Below are positions 8,734 to 16,635 of a stretch of 64,000 bases of DNA, in pieces (position 1 is the first letter of the stretch; the number at the start of each line of letters is the position of its first letter). The position numbers and the translations under genes are program-made. This DNA comes from CAYRNY01 sp964425755 (GTDB taxonomy: Bacteria; Chloroflexota; Anaerolineae; Aggregatilineales; Aggregatilineaceae), in the NCBI GenBank assembly GCA_964425755.1, contig CAYRNY010000001.1, positions 186,001 to 250,000 of the forward strand, in the 5' to 3' direction. The notes under the pieces are model-generated. The model saw only the letters and a list, made by a program, of their open reading frames with translations, was not told where the DNA came from and ran no database searches.

Positions 8734-9729
8734 ATGGCAACTATACGTTGGGGTATCATGAGCACCGCCCGGCACGCCGCGAATACGTGGCTGCCCGGCC
8801 TGAAAGGTAGCGCCAGCGGCGAGGTCGTCGCCGTCGCCAGCCGCAACGCCGAGCGCGCGCAACAGTTCGCCCGGCAGCACGGCATCCCGCGCGCCTACGG
8901 CAGCTACGAAGAGTTGCTGGCCGATGGCGACATCGACGCGGTGTACATCCCGCTGCCCAACCACATGCACAAGGAATGGTCGATCAAGGCTGCGCAGGCG
9001 GGCAAACACGTCATGTGCGAGAAGCCGCTGGGCCTGAACGCCGTCGAAGCCGAGGAGATGGTCGCCGCGTTTGACGCCGCCGGGCGCAAGCTCACCGAGG
9101 CGTTCCAGTGGCGGCACCACCCGCAGGGGCAGAAGGTCCGCGAGCTGGTCAACGCCGGGGTGATCGGCGATCTCATGCTGATCAGGGCCGGGTTCTCGTT
9201 CCCGCTGAACCGGCCCGATGACGTGCGCTGGAAGCCGGAAATGGGCGGCGGCGCGCTGTATGACATCGGCTGCTACCCTGTTTCGCTGGCACGCTACATC
9301 GCCGGGCAGGAGCCGCTGTCCGTCTCCGCCCATGCCAAGTGGGGCAAAACAGGCGTCGATAACGCCCTGGTGGCGACGCTGGCCTTCCCCGGCGACGTGC
9401 TGGCGCACATCAACTGCTCGTTCGAGATGCCGGTCGCGCGTTACTATACAGTCTGCGGCCCCAAGGGATCGCTGAGCGTGACGCGCGCCTACAACCCGGT
9501 CGGGGACGTTCCCGCGCAGGTCACGCGGCTGGGCACGGACTTCGAAGTGCTCGAGACGTACGATCTCGGCAGGCACAACAGCTACACGCTGATGATCGAA
9601 GACTTCAACCGCGCCATCCTGGAAGACCGCGACCCGCCCTTCACCGGCGCGGACGCGGTGAACAACATGCGCGTGATCGACGCGATCTACCGCGCGGCAC
9701 GCGAAGGCGGCACCGTGCCGGTCGGGTAG
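8734..9729 (+). CDS. Gfo/Idh/MocA family oxidoreductase
   Basis: 331 residues, normal length. N-terminal Rossmann NAD(P) domain (about 1-120) with the family lysine motif CEKPLGL near residue 95, followed by the beta-sheet substrate domain containing GGGALYDIGCYP. Such enzymes oxidise or reduce hydroxyl groups of sugars, inositols and related compounds, and the exact substrate cannot be given. AGGAGG lies 12 bases before the ATG. Monocistronic: it has its own -10 element and ends in a GC hairpin. Confidence 0.88.
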   Translation: MATIRWGIMSTARHAANTWLPGLKGSASGEVVAVASRNAERAQQFARQHGIPRAYGSYEELLADGDIDAVYIPLPNHMHKEWSIKAAQAGKHVMCEKPLGLNAVEAEEMVAAFDAAGRKLTEAFQWRHHPQGQKVRELVNAGVIGDLMLIRAGFSFPLNRPDDVRWKPEMGGGALYDIGCYPVSLARYIAGQEPLSVSAHAKWGKTGVDNALVATLAFPGDVLAHINCSFEMPVARYYTVCGPKGSLSVTRAYNPVGDVPAQVTRLGTDFEVLETYDLGRHNSYTLMIEDFNRAILEDRDPPFTGADAVNNMRVIDAIYRAAREGGTVPVG

Positions 9730-9750
9730 ATCGCGCGCGGATTGATCGCG

Positions 9751-9772
9751 GGGCCGGGCCGGGTCCCGGCCC
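9751..9772 (+). terminator. GC-rich hairpin after the oxidoreductase gene
   Basis: GGGCCGGG pairs with CCCGGCCC over a 6-nt loop, 21 nt after the stop codon. It is followed only by a short TTTA a few bases on. Confidence 0.5.
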
Positions 9773-9838
9773 GCCGTTTATAGCGCGCCGCAACAGCGAA
9801 CAACGGTCTAGCAAGAATAACGCATGGAGTGATCGCAC

Positions 9839-11242
9839 ATGACCACACCAGCCGATCCCCTGGCAGGTAAGCACGTCATCGTGATCGGCATCGCGCGGCA
9901 AGGGCGCGCGCTCGGGCGCTGGCTGCCCACGCTGGGCGCGCGCGTCACGCTCTCCGACACGCGCAGCGCCGGCCAGCTCGCGGAGACGATCGCCGCGCTG
10001 CAAGGCCCGGATGTCGCGTTCGCGCTGGGCGGGCACCCGCTGGAACTGCTCGATGACTGCGACGTGCTGTGCGTCAGTGGGGGCGTCCCGCTGACGATCC
10101 CGATCGTGCAGGAAGCGTTCCGGCGCGGGATTCGCGTCACCAACGACGCGCAGTTGTTCCTGGAACGCTGTCCCGCCCCGGTGCTCGGCATCACCGGCAG
10201 CGCGGGCAAAACCACGACCACCGCGCTGGCCGGGGCGATGTGCCGCGCGGCAGGCCACCGCACCTACATCGGCGGCAACATCGGGGACGTGCTGCTGGAC
10301 GTGCTGCCGCAGATCATGCCGGATGACCGCGTTGTGATGGAGCTGAGCAGCTTCCAGCTTGAGCTGATGACGGTCAGCCCGCCGGTGGCCGCCGTGCTGA
10401 ACGTGACGCCGAATCACCTTGACCGTCACGGCACGATGGACGCCTACCGCGCCGCGAAAGCCAACATCTACCGCCACCAGGACGGGCACGACATCACGAT
10501 CCTGGGCTACAATGACCCGGTCGCGCGGAGCATGATCCCCGAACCGCCGGGGCGGCTGGCGGGCTTCTCACTGCGCGAGCCGCTGCTCTCCGGCGCGTAC
10601 CTGGACCGCGACGGACTGATCATCGCGCGCGGCGACAGCGCGCCAGGCCGGTCCTACGAGGTCGTGTGCGGGCGGGACGCGATCCGGCTGCGCGGCGAGC
10701 ATAATGTGCTGAACGTGCTCGCCGCCTGCGCCACCGCCGGGGCCGCGCGCATCCCGACCGAGGCCATGCGCGACGCGATCGAAGGCTTCACGGGCGTGGA
10801 GCACCGGCTCGAGCCGGTCGCCACGATCGACGGGGTGCTGTGGGTCAACGACAGCATCGCCACCGCGCCGGAACGCGTGATCGCGGCACTGCGCAGCTAC
10901 GACGAGCCGCTGATCCTGCTGGCGGGCGGGCGCGACAAGGACCTGCCCTGGGACGAGATGGCGGCGCTGGCGGCGCGCCGCTGCCGCGCGGTGATCGGCT
11001 TCGGGGAGTTCGGGCCGCAGGTCGCGCAGCACGTCGAGCGCGCCCGGCGCGACGATCCGGGCACGCAGGTGCAGCACGTGCTGGCCGTGGACGCGCTGCC
11101 GGACGCAGTCGCGCAGGCGCGGCGGCTGGCGCGTCCCGGTGACGTGGTGCTGCTCAGCCCCGGCGGCACGTCCTACGACGCATACACTGACTTCGCGGAG
11201 CGCGGGGCGCACTTCCGGGAACTGGTCGGGGCGCTCGGATAG
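9839..11242 (+). CDS. murD: UDP-N-acetylmuramoyl-L-alanine--D-glutamate ligase
   Basis: 467 residues; MurD enzymes are about 440-500. It adds D-glutamate to UDP-MurNAc-L-Ala in the cytoplasmic phase of peptidoglycan synthesis. The N-terminal Rossmann-like domain binds the UDP substrate; the central ATPase domain has GITGSAGKTTTT, and NVTPNHLDRHG is the Mur ligase signature; the C-terminal domain has LLAGGRDKD and LLSPGGTSYD. GGAG nine bases before the ATG supports the start. It stands alone, away from any division/cell-wall gene cluster in this window. Confidence 0.95.
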   Translation: MTTPADPLAGKHVIVIGIARQGRALGRWLPTLGARVTLSDTRSAGQLAETIAALQGPDVAFALGGHPLELLDDCDVLCVSGGVPLTIPIVQEAFRRGIRVTNDAQLFLERCPAPVLGITGSAGKTTTTALAGAMCRAAGHRTYIGGNIGDVLLDVLPQIMPDDRVVMELSSFQLELMTVSPPVAAVLNVTPNHLDRHGTMDAYRAAKANIYRHQDGHDITILGYNDPVARSMIPEPPGRLAGFSLREPLLSGAYLDRDGLIIARGDSAPGRSYEVVCGRDAIRLRGEHNVLNVLAACATAGAARIPTEAMRDAIEGFTGVEHRLEPVATIDGVLWVNDSIATAPERVIAALRSYDEPLILLAGGRDKDLPWDEMAALAARRCRAVIGFGEFGPQVAQHVERARRDDPGTQVQHVLAVDALPDAVAQARRLARPGDVVLLSPGGTSYDAYTDFAERGAHFRELVGALG

Positions 11243-11243
11243 C

Positions 11244-11265
11244 GCCTGCCCCTCAAGGAGCAGGC
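11244..11265 (+). terminator. hairpin after murD
   Basis: GCCTGC pairs with GCAGGC over a 10-nt loop, starting two bases after the murD stop. No U-tract. Confidence 0.35.
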
Positions 11266-11317
11266 TGCCCAGACTGACCTCAACCGTTTGACGCGTCCGC
11301 TTGGAGCAATTCCCGCA

Positions 11318-11407
11318 ACTATCCCGTTTCCGATTTTCGATAAACAGCCGCGCCTCAAGCGCCGCATCGAGCATATGCTGCAACCGCACCCTATCCTGCA
11401 CGTTCAT
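11318..11407 (-). pseudogene. truncated HEPN (DUF86) toxin
   Basis: The ATG at 11407 overlaps the end of the MNT gene by 17 bp, as in MNT-HEPN toxin-antitoxin pairs. About 30 residues read like the first helix of DUF86 HEPN proteins (DRVRLQHMLDAALEARLFI), then similarity stops near 11318. The remaining frame runs antisense into murD and has none of the expected conserved stretches, including the catalytic R-x4-6-H, in any frame. The toxin has been lost by deletion, leaving the antitoxin alone. Confidence 0.7.
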
Positions 11408-11696
11408 ACTGCACCTCGGCGCTGGCGAGCACGTCCTGCCGGAAGTAGCGGCTCAAGTCCTGCGGCGTGCGCAGATCGACCGGGTGGCCCAGCAGCGCGG
11501 CTAGCTCGCGCTCCATGCGCGCCATGTCCAGCAAACCGACCGCCGCGCCCGAATCGAACTCCACCAATACATCCACGTCACTGCCCGGCCCGAAATCGTC
11601 ACGCAGCACGGAACCAAACAGTGCCAGCCACCGGATATCGTTCTGGATGCAGAAATCCGCGATCGCGTCCCGGGGAATCTCAATGCGTGGTGGCAT
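11391..11696 (-). CDS. MNT-type minimal nucleotidyltransferase antitoxin
   Basis: 101 residues. The nucleotidyltransferase signature GS-x10-D-x-D is intact (FGSVLRDDFGPGSDVDVLVE). MNT proteins paired with HEPN RNases neutralise the toxin by adding AMP to it; the family role is established, the activity here is inferred. AGGAGG lies seven bases before the ATG, with a TATACT -10-like element at 11721-11716. Its partner gene downstream is only a stump, so this is an orphan antitoxin that might counter a related toxin elsewhere or protect against invading copies. Confidence 0.85.
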   Translation of the reverse strand: MPPRIEIPRDAIADFCIQNDIRWLALFGSVLRDDFGPGSDVDVLVEFDSGAAVGLLDMARMERELAALLGHPVDLRTPQDLSRYFRQDVLASAEVQYERAG

Positions 11697-11725
11697 AGGG
11701 TGTCCTCCTGCCCCAAGTATACCCG

Positions 11726-13597
11726 CTAAAACGAACTCGCGAAGCGGCGCGCCATGTCGAGCTTGTCCTGCAGATCGGCGTCACCGTCGATCACCATGAA
11801 GCGCTCGCGCACGATGAACACCACCATGAACGGCCCGTCGCCGCTGCGCGTCGGGTCGGCTACCGCCGTGTCGACGGTGCCCGCCGTCCAGACCTGCGTG
11901 CCCGGCGCGAACTCCAGCCGGTGCACCGCCAGCCACTCGCCCACCGTGTTGTAGACCGCCGGGGACTGCGTGATGCGGATCAACTGGCCCGCGTCGTTGT
12001 AATACAGCATCTGCGCCACCGTGCCGCCCGACGGCGCGTTATACGCGACGAAGTCTTCCCCGAGCGCGTCCGCGTCCACGCCGTAGACGCTGTCCAGCTC
12101 GTACCCGGCTGGCGCGCCGCGCGGCGTGATCGGCGCGAACGGCAGGTCGATGGTGCGAATCTCCTGCCGGATGTCGTACTCCGTGCGGTAGAACGGGTCC
12201 AGCAGCGGCAGGTCTTCCGGGTCGGTCACGGGTTCGACCTGCGGCGGCGTGAAGTACGGCACGCTGCGGCTGGTCTCCGGCGCGGCGGGTTCGGTGTCCT
12301 CGCCCGGCTCGCGCACGGCATAGGTATAACGCGCGGTCGCGCAGCCTGCCTCGTTGGGCGGGCGCGTCTGGTTCAGCACGATCAGGTAGGCGTGCTCGTA
12401 GGCGCTGAAATCGACCGTGATCGCGCGCCCTGCAGCGAACACGTCCGCCACCCCGTCACGCACGCCGACCACGATGCCCGTGATCCCGTCGTCCGCGCTG
12501 TCGAGCGTGAGCGTGTACGCCGCGTCGAGGTCCAGGCCGATGTACTCCATCGCGTAGCGCTGCACGCCGTCCGCCGGACTCCACGCGCCAGGGCCATCGA
12601 CCGCTTCCTGCAGCCGCGCGACCGGGTAGGCATCGCCGCCCGCGAACTCGCGCAGCAGCACCGCCAACGCAAAACGGCGCAGTTCGGCCTCAAAGGACGT
12701 GCCGCGCGCCGCGAACGCGTCATCGAACGGTTCAAACCCCGGCGAGTCCGCCATGCGCAGCCACACATCGCGCACCAGGTCGGAGCCGTAGCGCTCGCTG
12801 AGCATCTGGCCGAACACCCACATGCCGTACCAGTGCAGGCCGTTTTCGACGCGGTTCACGCCGCCGTAGCGCAGCATGCACGTGTCCGGTGATTTGAACA
12901 CCGCCCGCGCCGACTGGAGATTGTCCGGCAGGTCCGGGAAGACCTGCGTCTCCATCCAGTTCGCGGTCGCCTCGTACCACCAGCGCATGGGATGCATCCC
13001 GTTGATCGCGATCTGCAGGGCGTGATTGAACTCGTGCGCCGCAATGATGCGCAGCCACTGTTCCGGCGGCCAGACCTTCAAACCCGGCGGCGGCGAGGGA
13101 TCGATGAAGTCGTTTTCCAGCACCATGTAGCCGAACGCGGCCTGGCGCTCCTTGCGCGGCGTGTAGGGGTTGTCGCCCACGTAGCCGCCATCCGGCGACA
13201 CGTACCCGGCCAGGTTCTTGCTGAACAGCTCCATCAGGTAGACGTCGAAGCGCTCGTCGCCGCCTTCCCCGCGATCCGGCAACGGGGCGGGCCAGCCCAA
13301 CTGGTCGACCTGCACGCGCCAGGTACGCTCCAGCACCCGCGCGACTTCCTCGACCCAATCCGGGTGGCCGTTATCGTCGGCGTCCGCAGCCGGGACTGCG
13401 TCCACGCCGGTGCGTGTATAGTGAATCACGAAATGCGGCGTTTCGTAACGCAGCGCCCCGCCGGAGAGCGCGGGGCGTGGCTGCGCGCGGAGCGCCGGTT
13501 CCGCCCCGGCACGCGGCACGGTTCCCCTGGCCGCGCCCGCCACCAGCGCGACAACGAACGCCAGAAGTGTAACATAAGAAAATGTCGACCTGCGCAT
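11726..13597 (-). CDS. secreted zinc metalloprotease, MXAN_6640-like
   Basis: 623 residues with an N-terminal hydrophobic signal peptide (about 5-25). The HEFNH zinc-binding motif (HExxH) lies near residue 188, followed about 20 residues later by WWYEATANWME, a plausible third zinc ligand glutamate. Upstream comes the pattern YETPHFVIHYT ... DDNGHPDWVEEVA, typical of putative secreted metalloproteases of the MXAN_6640 type. The C-terminal half looks like beta-rich accessory domains. Probably degrades extracellular protein. A purine-rich AGGTGG element precedes the start. Not in an evident operon. Confidence 0.75.
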   Translation of the reverse strand: MRRSTFSYVTLLAFVVALVAGAARGTVPRAGAEPALRAQPRPALSGGALRYETPHFVIHYTRTGVDAVPAADADDNGHPDWVEEVARVLERTWRVQVDQLGWPAPLPDRGEGGDERFDVYLMELFSKNLAGYVSPDGGYVGDNPYTPRKERQAAFGYMVLENDFIDPSPPPGLKVWPPEQWLRIIAAHEFNHALQIAINGMHPMRWWYEATANWMETQVFPDLPDNLQSARAVFKSPDTCMLRYGGVNRVENGLHWYGMWVFGQMLSERYGSDLVRDVWLRMADSPGFEPFDDAFAARGTSFEAELRRFALAVLLREFAGGDAYPVARLQEAVDGPGAWSPADGVQRYAMEYIGLDLDAAYTLTLDSADDGITGIVVGVRDGVADVFAAGRAITVDFSAYEHAYLIVLNQTRPPNEAGCATARYTYAVREPGEDTEPAAPETSRSVPYFTPPQVEPVTDPEDLPLLDPFYRTEYDIRQEIRTIDLPFAPITPRGAPAGYELDSVYGVDADALGEDFVAYNAPSGGTVAQMLYYNDAGQLIRITQSPAVYNTVGEWLAVHRLEFAPGTQVWTAGTVDTAVADPTRSGDGPFMVVFIVRERFMVIDGDADLQDKLDMARRFASSF

Positions 13598-13706
13598 ACT
13601 CCCGCCCCCACCTGTGCCGCGTGCAACCCGTTCGCCCCGATTCTAGCGCCCTGGGGCCGGCTGTCCAACCCGTACACCCGCCGCCGCGCCGGTTCCGATT
13701 TAGTTC

Positions 13707-14546
13707 TTACGCGCCGCTGTCGCGCAGCCGCGCCACCAACTGCTCCAGCGCCTGCTCGTAATCCGCGCCGGCGAACGCGACGTGCTGTATCCGCCGCAAC
13801 TGGAACGGCACGCGGCACAGCTCATAAAGCACCGGCACGATCGGCTTGTCCTCGTCAAGGAAATAATGCCACTCGTCCGCGACGTTCCGCGAGACGACAG
13901 CCTGCGGCGACAGCACCACCACCATCATGTGGCTGCGATCGAGCGCAGCCTGAATCTGTTCGGACCACAGGCTGCCGGGCTTGATCTGCTGCCGGTCGAG
14001 CCAGATCGCGATCCCGCGCTGCACGAGTTCGTCGGCCAGCCGGTAGACGAACGCCTGATCCTCGCGCGCATAGCTGATGAAGACCTGCCTGGCGTCCGGC
14101 TCAGTGGGCACGCCCGGCAGCGCCCTGAGCAAGCGCTGCTCCTGCGACAGCACCCGCTGCAGAAGCTGCTGGTTCAGCATCACCACGATCTGCGGGTTGC
14201 TTTTAATATACTGCGCGAATATCTCGCGGTCGATTTCGATCACCTGCACATCACCTGACGCGACCACGTCGGCATTGCGTGGCTGGTCCATCAACAGCGA
14301 CATCCCGCCGAAGAATTGCCCCGGACCGAGTGAATCCACCTGCTGCGTGCCGCGCTCACCACGCTGGAACACACCAACATGCCCCTGCACCAGGATGTAA
14401 AACGTACGGCCCTCTTCGCCCTGCGTGCAGAGCCGGGTCCCGGCGGGATACGCGACAGTACGCACGGCACGCACCAGGCCGTCCAGCGTATCCGCGTTGA
14501 GCTGGGGAAACGTTGCCCGCAACATACCGCGCGTATCATCGGTCAT
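13707..14546 (-). CDS. cyclic-nucleotide-binding domain fused to TIR domain (PycTIR-like)
   Basis: 279 residues. Residues about 8-125 form a CAP-like cyclic-nucleotide-binding domain (AGTRLCTQGEEGRTFYIL, then FFGGMSLL and PRNADV). About 153-275 is a TIR domain starting VFISYAREDQ, with a retained candidate catalytic glutamate in the NVADEW segment near 228. This is the domain pair of PycTIR effectors of Pycsar anti-phage systems, in which cCMP or cUMP triggers NAD+ depletion. Two features differ: the phosphate-binding cassette has Gly where the ribose-binding Glu normally sits (FGGM for FGEM), and no cyclase gene is adjacent. It follows an unknown gene by 39 bp on the same strand, probably in one transcript. 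Alternatively it could be a non-toxic scaffold. Confidence 0.85.
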   Translation of the reverse strand: MTDDTRGMLRATFPQLNADTLDGLVRAVRTVAYPAGTRLCTQGEEGRTFYILVQGHVGVFQRGERGTQQVDSLGPGQFFGGMSLLMDQPRNADVVASGDVQVIEIDREIFAQYIKSNPQIVVMLNQQLLQRVLSQEQRLLRALPGVPTEPDARQVFISYAREDQAFVYRLADELVQRGIAIWLDRQQIKPGSLWSEQIQAALDRSHMMVVVLSPQAVVSRNVADEWHYFLDEDKPIVPVLYELCRVPFQLRRIQHVAFAGADYEQALEQLVARLRDSGA

Positions 14547-14585
14547 TCAACCCTCCCGCATCGCGCCTCGGCACGATCGTCAGCT

Positions 14586-15281
14586 TTACGGCGGGTCCGC
14601 ATCCGCGCCGAACACCGCGTCATACGCCGGGTCGCGGCCCCGCTCCGCCAGGTAACCGCGCACGAAATCACGGTCTTCGCCGCCGCTCAGCGTGTGGTCC
14701 TGCGCCGCGATCTGGGCCTGGATCGCATCCTGCAGCATCAGGCGCTGCGCTGCAAGCAGCCGCTGCTGTTCGCGCCCAAGCTGCCAGTTCTGCCACAACG
14801 CCGCCAGCGCGGAAGCGGTCTCAGCAGCGGTCTGGAGCAACTCCAGCGCGTGCTGCGCCCGGGCGAAGCGTTCCCCCCAGCGGCTGCGGGCGGGCAGCAC
14901 AGGCCGGGCAACGGGCGCGTGGATCGCTGGGGCGCGCACCGGCCCGGCAGGCAGACCGCGCGCGGCGGCATACTGCCGCCAGAGGGCGTCCCGGCCCGGC
15001 AGCAGGCGTAATTCGTCCCAGGGGTCGCGCGCGTCGAGCAAGGTCTGCAGGCGCGGCAGTACAGCCTCGCGCACCACCTGCGCCCCTTCACGCGGGTCGT
15101 GCGCGTAGACCGCGTCGAGCGGCAGGCCGGCCAGCGGCGCGACGCTGTAGCACAGCGTTTCGATGCGCACGCGCAGCGCGATCACCTGCGTGATATCCCG
15201 CGCGGCGGCGGGCCGTTCAAGCTGGTGTAATGTATACAGGCGCACATAGCGCCCGTAGGGGATTATCGCGTGGCCGCTCAT
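14586..15281 (-). CDS. uncharacterised protein upstream of the CNB-TIR gene
   Basis: 231 residues from the ATG at 15281, with GGAGG eight bases upstream; a longer frame reaches 15380 without one. I do not recognise the family. The first 100 residues are mixed alpha/beta with no known motif. A Pro/Ala-rich linker follows (about 125-145), then long alanine/glutamine-rich helices (about 150-205) likely to form a coiled coil, and an acidic tail. There is no signal peptide, membrane helix or nucleotide cyclase motif. It is first in the transcript that ends with the CNB-TIR gene, so it may be its sensor or partner. Confidence 0.7.
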   Translation of the reverse strand: MSGHAIIPYGRYVRLYTLHQLERPAAARDITQVIALRVRIETLCYSVAPLAGLPLDAVYAHDPREGAQVVREAVLPRLQTLLDARDPWDELRLLPGRDALWRQYAAARGLPAGPVRAPAIHAPVARPVLPARSRWGERFARAQHALELLQTAAETASALAALWQNWQLGREQQRLLAAQRLMLQDAIQAQIAAQDHTLSGGEDRDFVRGYLAERGRDPAYDAVFGADADPP

Positions 15282-15441
15282 CGTCGCATCCTCCACACGT
15301 TCAGGGCTTGCGCGGATCACCATACGGTCGTGACCCGCTGCGCGACATCTGCACACCTTCAAGAGCAAGTCTTCGATCATCAGCCGTCAGCACCAATGGA
15401 TAACAAGGAACCACCAGCATCAGATGTGCAGTTTCTACTTC

Positions 15442-15450
15442 ATTGTAGCA
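15442..15450 (-). promoter_or_regulatory. extended -10 promoter of the unknown/CNB-TIR operon
   Basis: Minus-strand TGC-TACAAT (TACAAT at 15447-15442, TGC at 15450-15448), an extended -10 element that can act without a good -35. The leader would be about 150 nt. Apart from this and one 24-bp segment shared with the other TIR gene (15492-15515), I see nothing in 15282-15586. Confidence 0.45.
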
Positions 15451-15586
15451 TCGAATGCGCACACACCGGGGCAAGAAATCCGCGCCTGGGATCAAGGGCC
15501 GGTTCGCGGCCCGGCGGATTCACGCCGCGCAGAACGTCACTGCGCCCGCGCCGTGTGACAGGGATAAGGGCCTGGTCAGGGAAAAA

Positions 15587-16042
15587 TTACGCGCCCGGCT
15601 CGGTCACGTCGATACGTTGCAGCACGCCCAGCACGTAGAGGAACGTGTCCATCTGTTCAGGGGTGAGCGCCTCGTTGATCAGGTGCTCCAGTTGCCCGGC
15701 GATGGACTCGACCCGTGGCTGCAACGCGCGCCCCGCATCCGTCAGGTAGATGCGCACGCTGCGCCGGTCGTCGCTGTCCACCTCGCGGCGTAGCAATCCT
15801 TTCCGTTCCATGCGATCCAGCAACGCGGTCATTGAGGATGGGTGGCGGCATACCAGGGCAGCGAGATGCGACGCGGTCAGGCCGTCCTGCTCGTACAGCG
15901 CCCGCAGCGCGTACCATTCGAGCATGTTGATGCCCAGCGGGTGAATCAACTCCTCATACAGGTGTTCCAGGTGCCGGTAAACCTGTTCGATGTTGGTTGC
16001 CATGCAACCGTGAAAGCGCAAGGTAAGCTGTTCGTCTGTCAT
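15587..16042 (-). CDS. MarR family transcriptional regulator
   Basis: 151 residues from the ATG at 16042. Winged-helix core about 45-110 with GLTASHLAALVCRHPSSMTA and the wing DSDDRRSVRIYLTDAG, the MarR signature. It probably binds DNA as a dimer and responds to a small ligand or oxidant. No ribosome site is strong; a start at 16090 is less likely because it overlaps the TATAAT -10 element. No operon partner: the gene may control itself or the divergently transcribed segment beyond 16239. Confidence 0.85.
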   Translation of the reverse strand: MTDEQLTLRFHGCMATNIEQVYRHLEHLYEELIHPLGINMLEWYALRALYEQDGLTASHLAALVCRHPSSMTALLDRMERKGLLRREVDSDDRRSVRIYLTDAGRALQPRVESIAGQLEHLINEALTPEQMDTFLYVLGVLQRIDVTEPGA

Positions 16043-16088
16043 GGTAAGTTTTTCTACACGCGATAATTGGGCAGCAAAGGATATCTTC

Positions 16089-16094
16089 ATTATA
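16089..16094 (-). promoter_or_regulatory. -10 element of the MarR gene
   Basis: Perfect minus-strand TATAAT at 16094-16089, giving a leader of about 40 nt. No convincing -35. Confidence 0.45.
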
Positions 16095-16238
16095 CACGAT
16101 CGGCCCCGCTTCCCGATCAGCCTACGCTCACCTGCCACAGCGCCAAAGATCACGATCCGCCGCCATGCGCCGCCCTGCGTAACGCCGTTAGGGTTCACAC
16201 AGGCGTCACAACCGAGATAAGCAGAGCCTACACGTTGC

Positions 16239-16267
16239 TTGACACGCCTCCAGAAGCCACATACACT
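16239..16267 (+). promoter_or_regulatory. strong promoter driving a non-coding segment
   Basis: Consensus TTGACA at 16239-16244, 17-bp spacer, TACACT at 16262-16267. Predicted start near 16274. No protein gene lies between here and the strong terminator at 16517. Confidence 0.6.
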
Positions 16268-16273
16268 ATAGCT

Positions 16274-16548
16274 AGAATTAAGGATTCGTAAATTATCAAC
16301 GCGCAGTAAGGCTTTCTCCATGGTGTCCGCGCCAATCGGTGCGCGACACAACCGGTGAAGAGTAAAAGAGGGACAGCGACACTCGGTTCGATCTCACGTA
16401 CGGGTCCCGCGAAGGCGGGGCATGATCAACAGTAACGGCTTAGACCTGTCAACTTGTACATCGCATCTCACCCAAACTCAGTGATTCTCCTTGGAACTCT
16501 CTTTTCTCTTCACACTGGCCCGGTTTTGCATCACCGGGCCTTTTTTTT
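16274..16548 (+). ncRNA. candidate non-coding RNA, about 270 nt
   Basis: A consensus promoter at one end and a strong intrinsic terminator at the other enclose about 270 nt with no supported reading frame. Internal structure includes a hairpin at 16323-16349 (GTGTC and GACAC arms enclosing a second helix, CGCGCC with GGTGCG), a small hairpin at 16406-16419 (CCCGC, loop GAAG, GCGGG) and a pyrimidine-rich stretch before the terminator. The next gene has its own TATAAT box, so this is more likely a free RNA than a leader. I could not match it to tmRNA, RNase P RNA, SRP RNA or a clear 6S fold. An attenuated leader of the thiamine-binding gene remains possible. Confidence 0.5.
16517..16548 (+). 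terminator. strong intrinsic terminator
   Basis: GGCCCGGT pairs with ACCGGGCC over an 8-nt loop, followed directly by eight T residues (16541-16548). The best canonical terminator in the window. Confidence 0.9.
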
Positions 16549-16574
16549 GCCCCGGATAGCGCCTGTCATTCCGC

Positions 16575-16580
16575 TATAAT
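16575..16580 (+). promoter_or_regulatory. -10 element of the thiamine-binding protein gene
   Basis: Perfect TATAAT immediately after the preceding terminator and 55 bp before the start codon. The -35 is weak. Confidence 0.45.
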
Positions 16581-16635
16581 CTGCGTAACAACACCACGCG
16601 TGCAAGCTGGCACCAGACGAACCGGAGCAAACACC

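Noticed and set aside
10568..11407. 279-codon minus frame as an intact HEPN protein
   Set aside because: Only the first 30 residues resemble HEPN; the rest is antisense to murD. Annotated as a truncated pseudogene instead.
13634..13657. hairpin as terminator of the CNB-TIR gene
   Set aside because: Only a 5-bp GCCCC/GGGGC stem with a long loop and no U-tract; too weak to claim.
16384..16395. tRNA T-loop-like GGTTCGAT
   Set aside because: The flanking bases do not form a T-arm stem and no acceptor or anticodon arms surround it.
16274..16548. tmRNA, RNase P RNA or SRP RNA
   Set aside because: Their conserved cores (tRNA-like ends, P4 helix motif, SRP domain IV loop) are absent. A divergent 6S RNA could not be shown or excluded by eye.
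16549..16635. TPP riboswitch before the thiamine-binding gene
   Set aside because: No CTGAGA ... ACCTGA-like consensus, and the space between promoter and start is only about 50 nt.
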